From contig NZ_CP137734.1 in assembly GCF_033406955.1 (NCBI RefSeq), positions 4,092,001 to 4,156,000 of the forward strand: a DNA stretch of 64,000 bases. Reading direction: 5' to 3'. This DNA comes from Streptomyces violaceoruber. GTDB lineage: Bacteria; Actinomycetota; Actinomycetes; Streptomycetales; Streptomycetaceae. The notes below the pieces were generated by a model, which was not told the origin of the DNA, ran no database searches, and saw nothing but the letters and a program-made list of their open reading frames with translations. Shown one piece after another: positions 8,055 through 15,183 of this stretch (position 1 is the stretch's first letter; every line of letters starts with the position of its first letter). The position numbers and the translations under genes are program-made.

Positions 8055-8693
8055 ATGAGCATGCTGACTCCTCCCGGCATGGGTGGCCAGTACAAGATCA
8101 CGGGGGACAAGTACCCGCGGATGCGCCCGGCCCGGCGACGTGGCCGGTTCGCGGTCGTCGCCGTCGCCTGCGTCACCGTTCTCGGGGTGCTGGGCTGGGG
8201 CACGCTGCAGCTCATCGACGTCTTCACCGGCGGTGACAAGGCCTCGGCGGCCGGTGCCGCCGGCTGTGCCACCACCGCGAGGGCCAGCGCCTCGCCGGCC
8301 GCCGTGGTGCTGCCGAAGCCCGGTCAGGTCACCGTCAACGTGCTCAACGCGACGACCCGCGGCGGTCTGGCGCAGAAGACCGCCGACGAGCTGAAGAAGC
8401 GCGGCTTCCGGGTGGGCGACGTGAGCAACGCGCCCAAGGAGTACGACAAGAAGGTCGCCGGCACGGGGCTGCTGCTCGGGCCGACCACGTCCCTCAAGAC
8501 GTCGCTCACCGTGCTCGGCACCCAGTTGCCCGGCGCCGAGCATCGCGCCGACGCGGCCCGCAAGGGTGCCGCCGTCGACCTCATCATCGGCAACGGCTTC
8601 AAGGGGCTGGCGAAGCCCGCGGACGCCGACACGGCGCTGGCCGAGCTGGCCGCGCCGCGGTCGACGCCCGCTGCGGAGAAGAAGGGCTGCTGA
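8055..8693 (+). CDS. LytR C-terminal domain membrane protein
   Basis: A protein of 212 residues from ATG 8055. A short cytoplasmic N-terminus with a basic RPARRRGR stretch is followed by one TM helix (FAVVAVACVTVLGVLGWGTL) and then an exported domain. VTVNVLNATTRGGLAQKTADELKKRGFRVG is the LytR_C (PF13399) signature, found as a stand-alone unit in actinobacterial cell-envelope proteins. It ends in Cys. It likely faces the cell wall; no enzymatic LCP domain is present. The upp gene converges on it 24 bp downstream. Confidence 0.85.
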   Translation: MSMLTPPGMGGQYKITGDKYPRMRPARRRGRFAVVAVACVTVLGVLGWGTLQLIDVFTGGDKASAAGAAGCATTARASASPAAVVLPKPGQVTVNVLNATTRGGLAQKTADELKKRGFRVGDVSNAPKEYDKKVAGTGLLLGPTTSLKTSLTVLGTQLPGAEHRADAARKGAAVDLIIGNGFKGLAKPADADTALAELAAPRSTPAAEKKGC

Positions 8694-8717
8694 GCGGGCC
8701 CGGGACTCCGCCGACCG

Positions 8718-9353
8718 CTATTCGGCCGCTCCGTACATGCGGTCGCCCGCGTCGCCGAGGCCCGGGACGATGTAGCCCTGCTCGTTGAGACGCTCGTCGA
8801 CCGAGGCCGTCACGACCGTCACCGGGGTGCCGGCCAGCTCGCGCTCCATCAGCTCGACACCCTCGGGGGCGGCGAGCAGCACCACCGCCGTCACGTCGTC
8901 GGCGCCGCGCTTGATCAGCTCCCTGATGGACGCGACCAGCGTGCCGCCGGTGGCCAGCATGGGGTCGAGGACGTACACCTGGCGCCCGGACAGGTCGTCC
9001 GGCATGCGCGTGGCGTACGTGGAGGCCTGGAGCGTCTCCTCGTTGCGCACCATGCCGAGGAAGCCCACCTCGGCGGTCGGCAGCAGCCGGACCATGCCGT
9101 CGAGCATGCCGAGACCGGCCCGCAGGATCGGCACCACCAGCGGGCGCGGGTGGGAGAGCTTGACGCCGGTGGTCCGGGAGACCGGCGTGTGGATGTCGAC
9201 CTGTTCGGTGCGGACGTCCCGCGTGGCCTCGTAGGCGAGCAGGGTGACCAGCTCGTCGGCGAGGCGGCGGAAGGTCGCGGAGTCGGTGCGCTGGTCGCGC
9301 AGCGTGGTGAGCTTGTGGGCGACCAGGGGGTGGTCGACGACGTGGAGACGCAT
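8718..9353 (-). CDS. upp: Uracil phosphoribosyltransferase
   Basis: A protein of 211 residues from ATG 9353. It converts uracil and PRPP to UMP in pyrimidine salvage. The sequence starts MRLHVVDHPLVAHKLTTLRD as expected. The PRPP-binding loop is VLDPMLATGGTL (residues about 130-141) and the uracil-binding C-terminus is GYIVPGLGDAGDRMYG. Length and motifs are normal, so a functional enzyme is expected. An in-frame upstream extension to 9404 has no ribosome site and was not used. Confidence 0.97.
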   Translation of the reverse strand: MRLHVVDHPLVAHKLTTLRDQRTDSATFRRLADELVTLLAYEATRDVRTEQVDIHTPVSRTTGVKLSHPRPLVVPILRAGLGMLDGMVRLLPTAEVGFLGMVRNEETLQASTYATRMPDDLSGRQVYVLDPMLATGGTLVASIRELIKRGADDVTAVVLLAAPEGVELMERELAGTPVTVVTASVDERLNEQGYIVPGLGDAGDRMYGAAE

Positions 9354-9491
9354 GTCCACCACATTAACCGGGCCCCGTGGGGGCGGCGTCCCCGCGGCGG
9401 GCAAGGCCCGGGGCGGGGCACCACTCGTTCGCGGGCGTCAAACCGCCCGGTCGGGGGAAGGTGGGAGGGACAGACGCTGGGTGGTGAGACT

Positions 9492-9734
9492 GTGCCTGAC
9501 CGGGACTTCCACGACATGCCGTCCCCCGGCGCCGAGCGGGGTGCCAAGCGCGGGGCCGAGCCGAGTGCGGTGCCGCAGGGGGAGCGGGAGCGTGAAGCCG
9601 AACGGCGTCGGCGCCGGGCCCAGTTCCTGCGCGACCTGGCGGAGGCCCGGCAGTTGCGGGACCGCGTGCAGCCGCGCCGCGCCAAGACCGCACGGCTGCG
9701 CCACGCGATGCGCATGCGCACCTTCCGCTGGTAG
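9492..9734 (+). CDS. Small basic coiled-coil-like protein of 80 residues
   Basis: Starts at GTG 9492; an internal ATG at 9513 is an alternative. The C-terminal two thirds is a highly charged helix (EREREAERRRRRAQFLRDLAEA, then RRAKTARLRHAMRMRTFRW) ending in a basic, aromatic tail. Codon use is G/C-biased in this frame. It is divergent from upp. No known domain; it may bind nucleic acid, judging only from its charge. Confidence 0.6.
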   Translation: MPDRDFHDMPSPGAERGAKRGAEPSAVPQGEREREAERRRRRAQFLRDLAEARQLRDRVQPRRAKTARLRHAMRMRTFRW

Positions 9735-10074
9735 TTCCTCGGTGGTCCCTCCGCCCGGGAGAACTTCCTGACCCGGCCGGGGAAGATCGCGCGCCGCGCC
9801 GACGTTGGTGGTGACGGACGTACGCGGGGACCGCGAGAATCCGCGTACGATCCGCACGTGGCGGCGACAAGGGCGCTGCTGGGCGGCTGTCCGGGTGCGC
9901 ACCTCCCGGGACGCCGGTCGAAACAGCCGGACACAGGGCGCCGAAGACGTCCCCTGAGTGCCTTGTTTCTGCCACGATTCCGAGTGGGTGGGGCTCGGAG
10001 CACCGCTCCCCCGCCCGTAGCCTCCGCCGGGGGGATCCCCAACCGGCACGCCTAGGACCAGTGGGAGAGTCACG
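9735..10074. other. 340-bp intergenic stretch upstream of the tadA operon
   Basis: Contains no reading frame I trust; a frame of 65 residues at 9858 is Arg/Pro-rich and overlaps structured DNA. The right part holds G/C-rich dyads, including GGAGC-ACC-GCTCC at 9997-10009 inside a larger ggggctcggagc/gctccccc pairing. The segment presumably carries the promoter and leader of the following operon. Confidence 0.5.
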
Positions 10075-10623
10075 GTGTACTTCGCCGCACTGCTCGCGCG
10101 CACCGAAGACGGGTGGGAAGCGAGCGACACGGAGCTCGACGATGTGGAAACCCTGTCGGATCTTGCCGACCTGGCCCGGGAGGCCTCTCCCGACGAGGAC
10201 ACGGTGCTCGTGCTGATCGAGCAGGAGGACGCGTGGTTCGGAGTCGTCCGGGTGGACGGCGAGGAGGACCCCCGTATCTATGTGTCGGACGCCGCCGCGG
10301 CCGCCCGCAGCAGCTACGGCGAGATCCTGCTCACCGACGAACTGCTCGGCCGGGAGCCGGATGACGACGGCGACGACCTCGACGCCCTCGACCTCGACGG
10401 CACGGAGGACGGCGAGTCCGACGACGAGGAGGACGAGGACGGCGGCGGCTCCGACGCGGCCGCCGGCTCGGGCGAGGCCGTGCCGCACGGACCGGTCGGC
10501 GACGCCGAGGTCCTCGACGACCTCGGCGTGAGCGAGAAGGAGCTGCGCTCGATGTCCGGGGACGCGGTCGGGGAGATCGCCGAGGCCCTGGGCGCGCTGG
10601 ACGTACTGGAGACCGTCCGCTGA
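10075..10623 (+). CDS. tRNA adenosine deaminase-associated protein
   Basis: A protein of 182 residues from GTG 10075. It is a strongly acidic actinobacterial protein that almost always precedes tadA. The N-terminal domain is YFAALLARTEDGWEASDTELDDVETL. The middle is an Asp/Glu-rich tract (residues about 100-125, with DDEEDEDGGG). The C-terminus is a helical DDLGVSEKELRSM region. The stop lies 44 bp before the tadA start, so the two are an operon. The molecular role is not established; partner or chaperone of TadA is inference from synteny. Confidence 0.88.
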   Translation: MYFAALLARTEDGWEASDTELDDVETLSDLADLAREASPDEDTVLVLIEQEDAWFGVVRVDGEEDPRIYVSDAAAAARSSYGEILLTDELLGREPDDDGDDLDALDLDGTEDGESDDEEDEDGGGSDAAAGSGEAVPHGPVGDAEVLDDLGVSEKELRSMSGDAVGEIAEALGALDVLETVR

Positions 10624-10667
10624 CCGCGCCGGCCGAGGAGGACCCCGAGGGGGCACCGCCCGATCCG

Positions 10668-11123
10668 GTGCGCGACCGGTGGCGGGCCGCGATGCGGCTC
10701 GCCCTGGCCGAGGCCGGACGGGCCGCGGCGGGCGGGGACGTACCCGTCGGCGCCGTCGTACTGGCGCCGGACGGCCGTACCGTGCTCTCCGCCGGGCACA
10801 ACGAACGCGAGGCCACCGGGGACCCGACGGCCCACGCCGAGGTCCTCGCGATCCGGCGGGCCGCGGGGGAGCTGGGAGAGTGGCGACTGTCGGGCTGCAC
10901 GCTCGTCGTCACCCTGGAGCCCTGCACGATGTGCGCGGGCGCGCTCGTCCAGTCCCGGGTGGACCGCGTGGTCTACGGCGCCCGCGACGACAAGGCGGGG
11001 GCGGCCGGGTCGCTGTGGGACGTGGTGCGCGACCGGCGCCTCAACCACCGTCCCGAGGTGATCGAGGGCGTGCTCGCGGACGACTGCGCCCGGCTGCTCA
11101 CGGACTTCTTCCGCGACCGCTGA
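10668..11123 (+). CDS. tadA: tRNA(Arg) adenosine-34 deaminase
   Basis: A protein of 151 residues starting at GTG 10668; ATG 10692 is an alternative. It is a zinc deaminase converting A34 to inosine in tRNA-Arg(ACG). It has the HAEVLAIRRA motif (zinc His plus catalytic Glu) and PCTMCAG (the two zinc Cys), about 30 residues apart as in TadA. The C-terminal helix ending in FFRDR also fits. Its tRNA substrate, tRNA-Arg(ACG), is encoded in this window at 44575-44647. It is the second gene of the operon with the acidic associated protein. Confidence 0.95.
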   Translation: MRDRWRAAMRLALAEAGRAAAGGDVPVGAVVLAPDGRTVLSAGHNEREATGDPTAHAEVLAIRRAAGELGEWRLSGCTLVVTLEPCTMCAGALVQSRVDRVVYGARDDKAGAAGSLWDVVRDRRLNHRPEVIEGVLADDCARLLTDFFRDR

Positions 11124-11200
11124 CCCGGTGTCCGGACGGCTGTTCGTCGGCCGCGATATCGATTTCGGAGCATGCCGCCGCGTGCTGTAAAGTCTCCCTC

Positions 11201-11285
11201 GGTAGCGTGTCCGAGCGGCCGAAGGAGCTCGCCTCGAAAGCGAGTGTGGCGCAAGTCACCGAGGGTTCAAATCCCTCCGCTACCG
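11201..11285 (+). tRNA. tRNA-Ser (anticodon CGA)
   Basis: The acceptor stem GGTAGCG pairs with CGCTACC, and the discriminator is G. The anticodon stem is CTCGC/GCGAG around loop CTCGAAA, giving anticodon CGA. A long class II variable arm and the T-arm GAGGGTTCAAATCCCTC are present. CCA is not encoded. A strong terminator follows 6 nt later. Confidence 0.97.
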
Positions 11286-11290
11286 CTTTT

Positions 11291-11320
11291 GAAGGGCCCC
11301 GTCGAAAGACGGGGCCCTTC
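11291..11320 (+). terminator. Terminator of tRNA-Ser(CGA)
   Basis: A 13-bp perfect stem GAAGGGCCCCGTC / GACGGGGCCCTTC with a GAAA loop, directly after the tRNA. Confidence 0.9.
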
Positions 11321-11373
11321 GTGCGATCATGAGCGACCGAAAGGCGTGGGTCGAAGGGACAGGGGAGGCCGCG

Positions 11374-11550
11374 GTGGCGGTGAACTCGAAGAAGATCGCC
11401 GTCTATGTGGTCGTGGTCTTCGTGCTGTACGTGATCATCACTGATCCGGCCAAGGCAGCCGACTACGTGCAGATAGGTTTCCAGGGCATATCCGACGCGG
11501 CGGGCGCCGTGGGCGACTTCATGACCTGGGCCGCCAACGGAGGAGAGTGA
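11374..11550 (+). CDS. Small single-TM membrane protein
   Basis: A protein of 58 residues. GTG 11374 was chosen because AGGGGAGG lies 5 nt upstream; an in-frame ATG at 11329 is embedded just after the tRNA terminator and lacks a ribosome site. The sequence has one TM helix (KIAVYVVVVFVLYVIIT), then a short amphipathic tail (ADYVQIGFQGISDAAGAVGDFMTW). It overlaps the next gene by 4 nt, so it is coupled to the Dabb protein. Function unknown. Confidence 0.75.
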   Translation: MAVNSKKIAVYVVVVFVLYVIITDPAKAADYVQIGFQGISDAAGAVGDFMTWAANGGE

Positions 11551-11843
11551 TGATCCGCCATCTCGTGCTGTTCAAGCTGAACGACGGCGTCGGGCGCGAC
11601 GAACCGCGCGTCCTGGCGGGCGTCGAGGCCTTCCGGGCGCTCGGCGGCCAGATCGAGGACCTCCGTTTCTGGGAGTGCGCCTGGAACATCAGCGACCGGC
11701 CCATCGCCTACGACTTCGCCATCAACTCGGCCGTGGACGACGCGGACGCGCTCAAGCGCTACCTCGAACATCCGGCGCACCAGGCGGGCGTCGCGCTGTG
11801 GCGCGAGTTCGCCACCTGGGTGATCGCCGACTACGAGTTCTAG
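11547..11843 (+). CDS. Dabb (stress-responsive alpha-beta barrel) family protein
   Basis: A protein of 98 residues from ATG 11547, preceded by GGAGGAG. The sequence MIRHLVLFKLNDGV at the start, DFAINSAVDDADALKRYLEHPAH in the middle and the C-terminal ADYEF are the Dabb (PF07876) pattern, a dimeric ferredoxin-like fold. Bacterial members are mostly of unknown reaction. It is translationally coupled to the preceding membrane protein. Confidence 0.9.
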   Translation: MMIRHLVLFKLNDGVGRDEPRVLAGVEAFRALGGQIEDLRFWECAWNISDRPIAYDFAINSAVDDADALKRYLEHPAHQAGVALWREFATWVIADYEF

Positions 11844-11882
11844 TACGACCGCGCCTTCCCGCTCCCGGGCTCCGACGCCCTC

Positions 11883-11913
11883 GGCCCCGCACCTGCCCGG
11901 TGCGGGGCCTTTT
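11883..11913 (+). terminator. Terminator after the Dabb gene
   Basis: An 11-bp perfect stem GGCCCCGCACC / GGTGCGGGGCC with loop TGCCC, then TTTT: a canonical intrinsic terminator. Confidence 0.92.
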
Positions 11914-11956
11914 CGCGTTCACTCAACACGACCTTATGCGGTGCTTGCACACAGTG

Positions 11957-11964
11957 GACATGTC
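11957..11964. promoter_or_regulatory. GACATGTC motif upstream of sigF
   Basis: A perfect 8-bp palindrome 79 bp before the sigF start. The same sequence recurs upstream of the second sigma gene (13047-13054), with a one-base variant at 13071-13078. A shared regulator site is plausible, but I cannot name the protein. Confidence 0.4.
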
Positions 11965-12035
11965 TTGTGATGCTATGACCGCTTTTGACGGATGAGTTGA
12001 CGGAAGAGTTGACAGATCACGAGGTGGAGTTGACC

Positions 12036-12899
12036 GTGCCGGCCAGTACTGCGCCTCAAGCACCGCCCGCGCCGCCCGCCCAGGCCCAGGCCCAGGCCCC
12101 CGCCCAGGCCCAGGAGGCTCCCGCGCCGCAGCGCAGCCGGGGCGCCGACACCCGGGCCCTGACCCAGGTGCTCTTCGGCGAGCTGAAGGGCCTCGCCCCG
12201 GGCACGCCGGAGCACGACCGGGTGCGCGCGGCCCTCATCGAGGCCAACCTCCCGCTGGTGCGCTACGCCGCCGCCCGCTTCCGCTCGCGCAACGAGCCGA
12301 TGGAGGACGTCGTCCAGGTCGGCACCATCGGGCTCATCAACGCCATCGACCGCTTCGACCCGGAGCGGGGCGTGCAGTTCCCGACGTTCGCGATGCCCAC
12401 GGTGGTCGGGGAGATCAAGCGGTACTTCCGCGACAACGTGCGCACCGTGCACGTGCCGCGCCGGCTGCACGAGCTGTGGGTGCAGGTCAACAGCGCCACC
12501 GAGGACCTGACGACCGCCTTCGGGCGCTCCCCGACCACCGCCGAGATCGCCGAGCGGCTGCGCATCACCGAGGAGGAGGTGCTGTCCTGCATCGAGGCGG
12601 GGCGGTCGTACCACGCCACCTCGCTGGAGGCCGCGCAGGAGGGCGACGGACTGCCCGGACTGCTCGACCGGCTCGGCTACGAGGACCCGGCGCTGGACGG
12701 GGTCGAGCACCGGGACCTGGTGCGCCACCTGCTCGTCCAGCTCCCCGAGCGGGAGCAGCGGATCCTGCTGCTGCGCTACTACAGCAACCTCACGCAGTCT
12801 CAGATCAGCGCCGAACTCGGCGTCTCCCAGATGCACGTCTCGCGGCTACTGGCACGTAGTTTCCAGCGGTTGAGGTCCGCGAACCGGATCGACGCGTAA
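12036..12899 (+). CDS. sigF: RNA polymerase sigma factor SigF
   Basis: A protein of 287 residues when started at GTG 12036 (GAGGTGGAG upstream), which is the length I recall for S. coelicolor SigF. It is a SigB/F/G-type group 3 sigma factor; SigF is needed late in sporulation for spore maturation. The N-terminus is a Pro/Ala/Gln stretch ([15 protein letters not shown]). Region 2 is [30 protein letters not shown], region 3 includes VPRRLHELW, and region 4 has the [22 protein letters not shown]. In-frame TTG/GTG codons upstream could extend it by up to 17 residues. It is followed by a terminator and a paralogous sigma gene. Confidence 0.93.
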
Positions 12900-13008
12900 G
12901 CTCGGCCGGGAGTCCGGGCGGAGTCGAAAGCGCGAGCGAGGGGTCACCGGGGAGAGCGAATCGCCCACCAGGGCCGTTGCGGACGGAATCGGGCTGAAAG
13001 CCCATCAG

Positions 13009-13028
13009 ACCCCCTGTTTCCAGGGGGT
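13009..13028 (+). terminator. Hairpin after sigF
   Basis: Perfect 8-bp stem ACCCCCTG / CAGGGGGT with a TTTC loop and a weak T-containing tail; likely a sigF terminator or attenuator. Confidence 0.6.
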
Positions 13029-13046
13029 ATTCGCATCTCGGATGTC

Positions 13047-13078
13047 GACATGTCACTACAGCGCGTTGCCGACATGTG
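13047..13078. promoter_or_regulatory. Paired GACATGT motifs upstream of the second sigma gene
   Basis: CGACATGTCAC and CGACATGTGAC start 24 bp apart in the leader of the sigN-like gene. The first core, GACATGTC, is identical to the motif upstream of sigF. The spacing of just over two helical turns would suit a dimeric regulator on one DNA face. Confidence 0.4.
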
Positions 13079-13191
13079 ACATTCTGCCGGAGACGCGTTT
13101 GCCGGGGCTTCGGCTCCGGTATTCAGGTGAAGGCTGCGTTCCCGGCGTGGGAGCGTGTGCCGCGACCGTCCCGCGACCCAAAGGGGGTGGC

Positions 13192-14148
13192 ATGTCCGCA
13201 GAACAGGGCAGCTCGAAGGTGCTCGCGCTCGCGGAGAGCGAGACCGCGCCCGACTCGATCGAGGCCCTCGCCTCCGTCGAGCCCGTCGGCCCCATCGACT
13301 CCGTCGGCTCCGTCGACGGCACTCAGGCCGGCGACGCCGTGCCGGACCTCGACGCCGTGCCGGCCCAGGCCCTCCCGGCCACCGAGGCCATCGACACCCG
13401 CACCCTGTCCCGCTCCCTGTTCCTGCGGCTCGCCGCCCTCGGCGAGGACAGCCCCGAGCGTGCCTACGTCCGGGACACCCTGATCGAGCTGAACCTCCCG
13501 CTGGTGCGCTACGCCGCCGCGCGCTTCCGGTCCCGCAACGAGCCGATGGAGGACATCGTCCAGGTCGGCACCATCGGCCTGATCAAGGCGATCGACCGCT
13601 TCGACTGCGAACGGGGGGTCGAGTTCCCGACGTTCGCCATGCCGACCGTCGTCGGCGAGATCAAGCGGTTCTTCCGCGACACCTCGTGGTCGGTGCGCGT
13701 CCCGCGCCGCCTCCAGGAGCTGCGACTGGCCCTGACGAAGGCCAGCGACGAGCTGTCCCAGAAGCTGGACCGCTCGCCGACCGTGGGTGAGCTGGCCGCC
13801 GTCCTCGGCGTGTCCGAGGAGGACGTCGTCGACGGCCTGGCCGTGGGCAACGCCTACACCGCCTCCTCGCTGGACTCGCCCGCCCCGGAGGACGACGGCG
13901 GCGAGGGCTCGCTGGCCGACCGCCTGGGCTACGAGGACACGGCGCTGGAGGGCGTGGAGTACCGCGAGTCCCTGAAGCCGCTGCTGGCCAAGCTGCCGCC
14001 CCGGGAGCGGCGGATCATCATGCTGCGCTTCTTCGCCAACATGACGCAGTCGCAGATCGGCGAGGAGGTCGGCATCTCGCAGATGCACGTCTCCCGGCTG
14101 CTCACCCGGACCCTGTCGCAGCTGCGCGAGGGTCTCATCTCCGACTGA
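13192..14148 (+). CDS. sigN: SigF-like sigma factor (SigN type)
   Basis: A protein of 318 residues from ATG 13192 behind AAGGGGGTGG; an upstream in-frame start at 13042 lacks a ribosome site. It is a clear paralogue of SigF. Region 2 is nearly identical ([26 protein letters not shown]), and region 4 ends [19 protein letters not shown]. The N-terminus (about 65 residues) is unrelated to SigF and is rich in Asp, Ser, Pro and Val. From memory the S. coelicolor neighbour of sigF is sigN, which acts in subapical aerial-hyphal development; the symbol rests on synteny plus similarity. Activity is probably controlled by an anti-sigma factor not encoded nearby. Confidence 0.82.
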   Translation: MSAEQGSSKVLALAESETAPDSIEALASVEPVGPIDSVGSVDGTQAGDAVPDLDAVPAQALPATEAIDTRTLSRSLFLRLAALGEDSPERAYVRDTLIELNLPLVRYAAARFRSRNEPMEDIVQVGTIGLIKAIDRFDCERGVEFPTFAMPTVVGEIKRFFRDTSWSVRVPRRLQELRLALTKASDELSQKLDRSPTVGELAAVLGVSEEDVVDGLAVGNAYTASSLDSPAPEDDGGEGSLADRLGYEDTALEGVEYRESLKPLLAKLPPRERRIIMLRFFANMTQSQIGEEVGISQMHVSRLLTRTLSQLREGLISD

Positions 14149-14182
14149 GCCCGCGCCGCGGGAGAGCCCGTACGACAGCACG

Positions 14183-14221
14183 GCGACCGCCGTGGCACCT
14201 CGGGGGTGCCGCGGCGGTCGC
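14183..14221 (+). terminator. Terminator after the second sigma gene
   Basis: A 17-bp stem (GCGACCGCCG-T-GGCACC against GGTGCC-G-CGGCGGTCGC, one T-G wobble) with a short loop, lying between the sigma gene and the convergent small membrane protein. It could serve both strands. Confidence 0.85.
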
Positions 14222-14263
14222 CTTCGTATGTGCCGGTACCGGCCAAAGGGCCCGGTGCCGGTT

Positions 14264-14464
14264 CTAGCCGAGCGCCAGCCAGGCCACGGCCGCGACGACG
14301 ATCACGGCGGCCACGATGCCGACGATCAGGCCGACGCGGGGACCGGAGGAGGCGGCGGGAGCCGCCGCCTGCCGGCTCTGCGGGGCGTCGTCGACGAACG
14401 CGCGGAACATCTGGGTGCTGCCTGCGGGGTCGTTGGTGCCCTGGGGGCCCTGGGTGTTAGCCAT
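14264..14464 (-). CDS. Small tail-anchored membrane protein
   Basis: A protein of 66 residues from ATG 14464. The hydrophilic N-terminus (MANTQGPQGTNDPAGS, then MFRAFVDDAPQSRQAA) is followed by a single C-terminal TM helix (VGLIVGIVAAVIVVAAVAWLALG) reaching the end of the protein. No domain is known. The conserved-looking N-terminus and clean codon use support it as real. A longer in-frame start would extend into the promoter region. Confidence 0.75.
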   Translation of the reverse strand: MANTQGPQGTNDPAGSTQMFRAFVDDAPQSRQAAAPAASSGPRVGLIVGIVAAVIVVAAVAWLALG

Positions 14465-14610
14465 GGGCCGAGACACTAGCGAATCCGCGAGTGCGGCCCA
14501 AGTGCGGGGCCGCCGAGCCCTCTTGACCCACTCCACCCCATACCACCTGCGCATTTACTTTCGCAATACTTGCCTTTGCCAACTTTTTATACCGCACCGG
14601 CCCTTTTTGT

Positions 14611-14653
14611 TTGCCTGTAGCAACTAACTGTCCTTATGGTTGCCCTAAGCAAC
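14611..14653. promoter_or_regulatory. Putative MarR operators (TTGC...GCAA repeats)
   Basis: TTGC-CTGTA-GCAA at 14611-14623 and GTTGC-CCTAA-GCAAC at 14639-14653 are perfect inverted repeats with the same 5-nt spacing. Further TTGC/GCAA half-sites lie near 14563-14580. They fall in a locally A+T-rich promoter just before the MarR gene, fitting autoregulation of the MarR-MFS operon. Confidence 0.75.
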
Positions 14654-14669
14654 GAATCGGGAGGTGCGC

Positions 14670-15170
14670 ATGGCCGAGAAGGCGCAGTACGAGGAGCTGA
14701 TCCGCCAGTTCAGCGCCTTCGGCGCCGTGAAGCGGGAGATGGGGCGGCTGTTGCCGTCCGACTGTCCCGGCGGGTCCGTCGCCGTACTGACACTGCTCGG
14801 CCGCCACGGGGACATGCGCATGAGCAAGCTCGCGGAGCTGCTCGCGGTGGACATGTCGGTGACCAGCCGCCACGTCGCCCACGGCGCAGAGCGGGGCTGG
14901 ATCGAACGTTTTCCCGACCCGGCGGACAAGCGCTCGCGCATCCTGCGCCTGACGTCCGCGGGACAGGACCAGCTCGACGAGATCGCCGAGCGGACCACCC
15001 AGCTGCTCTCCCACCGCCTGAGCGACTGGTCCGACGACGAGGTCGGCCAGCTCTCCCGGCTCATGGCCCGACTCAGGGCCAGCTTCGACGACTGCCGGGC
15101 CCCCGCGGCCCGGCCTCCCGCACTGTCCGGGGACGAACAGTCCACCCGTACACCCGCGATCACCACGTAA
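14670..15170 (+). CDS. MarR family transcriptional regulator
   Basis: A protein of 166 residues; ATG 14670 is preceded by GGGAGG. The winged helix covers MRMSKLAELLAVDMSVTSRHVAHGAERGWIERF and the wing DPADKRSRILRLT (the conserved DxRxx wing). It probably represses its own operon with the exporter 13 bp downstream, through the two TTGC/GCAA palindromes at 14611-14653. The inducing ligand is unknown. The C-terminus has a disordered Pro/Ala/Thr tail. Confidence 0.92.
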   Translation: MAEKAQYEELIRQFSAFGAVKREMGRLLPSDCPGGSVAVLTLLGRHGDMRMSKLAELLAVDMSVTSRHVAHGAERGWIERFPDPADKRSRILRLTSAGQDQLDEIAERTTQLLSHRLSDWSDDEVGQLSRLMARLRASFDDCRAPAARPPALSGDEQSTRTPAITT

Positions 15171-15183
15171 GTAAAGGAAGTCC

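Noticed and set aside
9858..10055. A 65-residue plus-strand frame
   Set aside because: Arg/Pro-rich, overlaps intergenic dyads, and has no ribosome site or codon bias.
13042..13191. Longer N-terminus for the second sigma factor
   Set aside because: The upstream ATG lacks a ribosome site and the stretch overlaps the GACATGT regulatory motifs; ATG 13192 has a strong site.
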